In this document: one piece after another, positions 59,500 to 64,000 of the stretch
Layout: each line of letters begins with the position of its first letter
How positions within the stretch are numbered: position 1 is the first letter of the stretch
NCBI GenBank assembly: GCA_034769895.1
Contig: CM068372.1
Location: 236,368,343 to 236,432,342 of the forward strand
DNA length: 64,000 bases
Reading direction: 5' to 3'
DNA from: Magicicada septendecula
Taxonomy: Eukaryota; Arthropoda; Insecta; Hemiptera; Cicadidae
Notes under the pieces: generated by a model
The model's input: the letters and a program-made list of their open reading frames with translations, nothing else
Told to the model about the DNA's origin: nothing
Databases searched by the model: none
Program-made: the position numbers and the translations under genes

Positions 59500-62263
59500 G
59501 GGTCATTCTAAGTCAAATCATCCAGGGGTGTACACCCCACCCTCTCAGATTTTCATGAACTTTTTTTTATAGCATCTATGGACAAATATAACAACCGTAT
59601 TTTTCATTTTTGCCAAATTTGCTTTAGGTTTTTTTAATGATTTTTGAAAAAAGTCCATTTTTAGCCGATTTGTTAGTTGTGGCGCAAGATCTAAAGGGCA
59701 CTTTTCAATAAAAACTCTAGTTGTATGGTTATTATTTAATATTAAGTTATGAAACTCACAATACTTACTTGAAATTTCACAAGGATTCCAAATATAAAGT
59801 CAAAAATAACATTTAGACTCATATAAAACTTGTTTTTCCACTTCAAATTTGGCAATTCTGAATTTTTGTTCTCCGTGCAGGCTTTTATGTAAATATTTAT
59901 AACATTTTTCTGTCTGGTCGTATGAGGCTGAAAAAGGTATCACTTGAAAGAGGATGAAATGTACTATAATAGCATAAAATAAAAGTAATGGGTATTTAAT
60001 GACATCATTTTATAATTTAAATACAAATTTTATATTTGATATTTCATTGAAATATTTTGCATAGTACCCTATCTTGTGTGGCCAATGACGATTTTTTTTA
60101 CTTAAGGTATACTTATATTTTTCTGTACTAAAACCTTCAGTTAAAATTAGGCTTATCAGTGTAACAAGGCCTAACTACCTGTCAAAACTAAAAAAATATA
60201 GATTTTAAAGATTTGTCCATATTTTAAAAATAATAACTTACTTAGGTATTTACTTGTTGAGTTAGCTTACCTTTTCAGTCTTAAATGGTATTACAGGATA
60301 TTTATAATATATACAGGTGCTTCTTGATTGATATGAAACTTAATTTTTCCTTGCCCAGGCACCATTAATATTTTGAATACTTTTTTTGGATAGTCTGAAA
60401 AGCATTCGGCCCACCTAAGCACTTAATTCAGGTACATCTATGCAGCAAATTATGTTTGTAAAAGGGACCCAGCACTTATCCTCTCTCCCAACATTTCTGT
60501 GTTATGGCCAAAAAAATGTTTTTGATGCTCAGTGAGGATGCATAAAATTGATGGAAGCATCTTGGTTGTCATCATCTACCTCCAAAATTAGTCCAATATA
60601 ACATTTTCTTCATAGACACAGCCTACATAGGTATTTGGTTGGAGATTTGAAAGTTGCAGTTCTTGCAAAAAGCTATATCTTAAGGAAAAATCTTTGCTAC
60701 TGCTGATACGTTTTGCTGCTATTTCGGTTTTGGGTAGTGGTTGGAAATAATGGAAGGACCTTGTGCCAATAACAGTTTTATTATCACTAAAACGCAAAGT
60801 TAACATAGGTTCTACATTTTTTACATTGTCTGTATTGATGAATTGTTATTTTTGAAAAATGCTAGTCACAAATCTTGAACATTTCTTCTGGTGTACAAAT
60901 TTGATCTTTATACGGCAATTTTTTTCTACAGTTGTCACAAATCTATTTTCCAGGAATTAATATTATTCCTTTTTTCTTTTTACTTCTTTAGCATTTTAAG
61001 AGATATTGGTCTTAAACCTGCTTTGATGTGATGACCTTTTTGTGGACATTCTTGGTCGCAAACACTTTTTTGGTTATTTTCATAATATTCAGTATAGTAG
61101 AGATAATGATGTAAACATAAATTGGAACTAGGTGTCAATGTTTTTGCTAACCTCCAAATAAGAATTGCTTTAACTTCATCTGGTAAATTTTAAACCAACA
61201 GTATTTCTTTCTTATCTGTAAAATTTGTGTTATGACAAACAGAATGAGCGATCAGCACCACATTACACTGTTCTTTAGTTATTAACAACTCTTCATCTGA
61301 ACTCATGATTATACATAGATAGTACAGTCATAAAGAAATAAATCTTGGTTTTAAACTGCACATTAATGGTTATCAATGAAACTTAATAGTACTAAAATCA
61401 GACAAAATGATTGTTGAACCAGAATCACATGAATCAGACTACTCACTGTAGTTTGTATGTTTGGTCCAAACACTACTGTCCCCTATTACACTGTATAAAT
61501 TTATAGATTATACAAAAACTAGTTTATACAAAATCACTTCAATCAATGTATAAAGGTTTTTACAATGAACTAATTATGCACTGTTTATATGCTGAGAGCA
61601 AACTGAGGCTCTATGTACCTCTGACTGGCTGCTTGTACAGACATGTAGTATTCATGTTGTAACTTGTAGTCCTGCCCTGTTGTAAGTCAGTCATGCAAAA
61701 TATTTCAATGAAATATCAAATGTAAACTTTGTACTTAAATTATAAAATGATGACATTAAATACCCATGACATTTATTTTATGCTATTATAGTACATTTCA
61801 TCATCTTTCAAATGAGACCTTTTTCAGCCTCATAGTACCAGACAGAAAAAAGTTATAAATATTTATATAAAAGCTTGCACGGAGAAAAAATTCAGAATTG
61901 CCAACTTTGAAGTGGAAAACAAGTTTTATATGAGTCTAAATGTTATTTTTGACTTTATATTTGGAATCCTTGTGAAATTTCAAGTAAGTCTTGTGAGTTT
62001 CATAACTTAATATTAAATAATAACCATACAACTAGAGTTTTTATTGAAAAGTGCCCTTTAGATCTCGCGCCGCTACTAACAAATCGGCTAAAAATGGACT
62101 TTTTTTTCAAAACTCGTTGAAAAAACTTAGAGCAAATTTCGCAAAAATGAAAAATACGGTTGTTATATTTGTCAACAGATGCTGTAAAAAAAATGTCATG
62201 GAAATCTGAGAGGGTGGGGTGTAAAATTTGTTTCTGGCTGGATGATTTGATTTGGAATGACCC
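59500..62263. mobile_element. DNA transposon with ~570-bp terminal inverted repeats
   Basis: GGGTCATTC at 59500 is mirrored by GAATGACCC ending at 62263. The left arm (59500-60062, ~563 bp) and right arm (61693-62263, ~571 bp) are imperfect reverse complements along their whole length. TCAC precedes the element (59496-59499) and follows it (62264-62267), a 4-bp target duplication. The 1.6-kb interior holds a decayed minus-strand reading frame. Superfamilies with 4-bp duplications include Sola and Chapaev; I cannot decide between these or another group from this copy. Confidence 0.85.
60400..61306 (-). pseudogene. Relic reading frame inside the long-TIR transposon
   Basis: An ATG at 61306 (minus) opens MSSDEELLITKEQCNVVLIA and runs 38 codons to TAA (61190-61192). 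The same frame continues LPDEVKAILIWRLAKTLTPS and a Cys/His-bearing stretch (SVCDQECPQKGHHIKAGLRP). After a gap, 60806-60588 reads LRFSDNKTVIGTRSFHYFQP and VGCVYEENV, and a frame change leads to YIGLILEVDDDNQDASINFM followed by HPH (near 60532-60590). The last blocks recall a C-terminal domain seen in uncharacterised insect transposon proteins (YDxxWYIGxV ... FMHPHG). Exact function unknown; probably part of the transposase or an accessory protein. Confidence 0.6.
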
Positions 62264-62267
62264 TCAC

Positions 62268-64000
62268 ATTATATTTAGATTATCATATTCCAAATAGTTC
62301 ATATAATATATTTTAAGTTTCTATTACATACATTAAACTTTTTTTAATGCCTGAGCCCACACAGCAGGTTCCTCCAACAGACATTCAGTAGTAACTTATA
62401 ATAAAGTGTTCTTAATGTCCCTTCTTTATAAAAGCCATTCTAAGATAACTGAAGATACTGCTTTGAAAACAGAAGATCATGTTACTTTAAAACATCATGT
62501 TAGTTGTTATGGTCATGTGCTTGGTTTTCTTTTCATAATTTCTTGAAAACACATATATACATCAGTTAAAATAAAAACAAATAAATATAACAGCAGGTAT
62601 TCATTGACTGTTCTGTGAGTGATCTGAAGATCTGCTTCCTTCTGACTTAATTCCACATTACCAATTTCATCATAGCCTACATTAGTGAATTTTATACTTG
62701 AGGAATAAACACTTTGTTGTACACTCCAACATCAAGATGTTTATATCCATCCAAAATGTTTCTAAGTTTTAATAGCTAGAAGTGTGATGACACTAACTTC
62801 TTTATTATCAACCAATAGTAATTTATAACAGTAGATACTTCTTTACCAGATATCAACAGAGGCAAAGTTATACAATTCAATTATAAAAATACTACATAAT
62901 ATTATGAATATAATTGATTCTATAATTGGTTGTTTCATATTTAACTTTGTGCAAACAAACGTGTGTGTGTGCGCGTGCACACACTAAAAATGTAGTTTTT
63001 CTCCACTAATTGCTTTCCCAATCTGTAGCAGTTCTATGACTTGTTATATAGTGGAGGCCAACATACGTTGTGGAAATAACAGTAAAAATTAAGTTTAAAA
63101 AAGTAATTTGTAACTACACAAAAAAAGTATGTGTTACAATTGTAACAATACACTTAGGCCTAAGATCCTGGGGGTTGGGCCTCCCCATTCCCAACCTAAA
63201 ACCACCACTGTTCTACATTACTGATAAAATATTAGTTTTTTATGTCCAATATAGCTGATATCACTACTTTTCATATTCCTTGCCTAAAATTACATAGATA
63301 TCCTTGTTTTGTTTTTGAATAATCTTAATTTTATCACGAAGAGATAAACTACTTCCTTTAATTCAGCAATTATTAATAAACTAAATTGTCAACACAAAAT
63401 ACTGTGTTCACAACAACCGCAGACACTTGTTTCGAAAGAACTCAACTTACCAGTTTATAATCACTAGGGGTTGGTGGCTGGCACTTACTATACAGTGTTG
63501 TTTTTTACAAAAGGTGCTGTCAGTGTAGACATATCCAAACAAAAAGTAGTATTTATGAAATTACAAATGAACTTGATGGTAAATACTTGCAGGAAACTAT
63601 TATAAAAACCTTTATATTTGTAACAAGTTAAATCGTTATCAAGAAAATCTTTCCTCGACAGCAACTGGTTAACTGGTTGGAAGTCAGAACATCAAATTTA
63701 AACCAATAAATTAATTATACTTTTATATTAAAAACAGACTATTCTGTTTTTATATTAAAAACAGTACACTAGTAAAATTGCATAGACCTAATGCATCTGT
63801 TAAAGCTTTGTTCAGGGTAACTCTGGCTTATTCGTTCCAAGTTTCATTTCACAACAAAGAATAGTATCACTCAAATGTCTGTAATCTGTTTCTACACCCT
63901 TTCCTATCTACTGCTTAGAATTAACAATTTAACATTATTCTTAAAAACGCTACATTTTAAAGTATTTTATAAGCAGCTCCTTAATATCTTCTCTCATAAA
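62268..64000. other. Non-coding stretch to the window end
   Basis: AT-rich. A short GT/GC alternating tract lies near 62962-62986. No gene, RNA or transposon end recognised. Confidence 0.5.

Overview
The window looks like repeat-rich intergenic DNA from an arthropod, most likely an insect with a large genome. The base composition is AT-rich. Almost every recognisable coding trace is a decayed transposable element (Helitron, hAT, mariner, Ty3/Gypsy, several LINEs). A short TTAGG-type telomeric repeat lies near 9.86 kb. Species or order cannot be fixed from the sequence. No complete host gene was found. The best host candidate is one terminal exon on the minus strand at 51.4-51.6 kb.

Layout. 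1-10.8 kb: AT-rich non-coding DNA with microsatellites and one decayed minus-strand LINE piece (4.86-5.26 kb). 10.85-11.44 kb: hAT transposase remnant. 12.6-17.6 kb: Helitron relic whose OTU protease, Rep and PIF1-like helicase regions survive in several broken frames. 19.28-24.30 kb: Ty3/Gypsy element (element 1) with two LTRs, most of pol and a largely deleted gag. 25.1-46.1 kb: a 21-kb composite repeat field. Its main unit is a ~161-bp monomer present roughly 80-90 times, broken up by three other recurring modules and reshaped by segmental duplications. 46.1-47.0 kb: mariner relic abutting the field. 47.4-48.9 kb: a GC-rich island in which a Jockey-like LINE fragment, flanked by a 14-bp direct repeat, sits inside a promoter-bearing sequence. 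49.5-50.9 kb: a second degraded LINE. 51.85-55.86 kb: a related Gypsy element (element 2) that keeps gag but has lost most of pol, and has a LINE 3' fragment inserted in gag. 56.8-57.6 kb: candidate MITE. 59.5-62.26 kb: a DNA transposon with ~570-bp terminal inverted repeats, a 4-bp target duplication and a relic reading frame.

How the parts relate. None of the elements looks autonomous now. The two Gypsy copies have complementary losses: element 1 keeps pol, element 2 keeps gag. They share LTR 3' sequence and the integrase C-terminal region. The repeat field is the least ordinary part. Its sub-arrays tend to start with the same leader and end with a microsatellite, a fixed ~130-bp tail and a palindrome, so it may be built from copies of a mobile unit whose internal tandem repeats expanded and contracted. 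One module carries a CTGATGA / hairpin / GAAAC motif resembling a hammerhead ribozyme core. Variants of the motif also occur at 9.8 and 17.7 kb.
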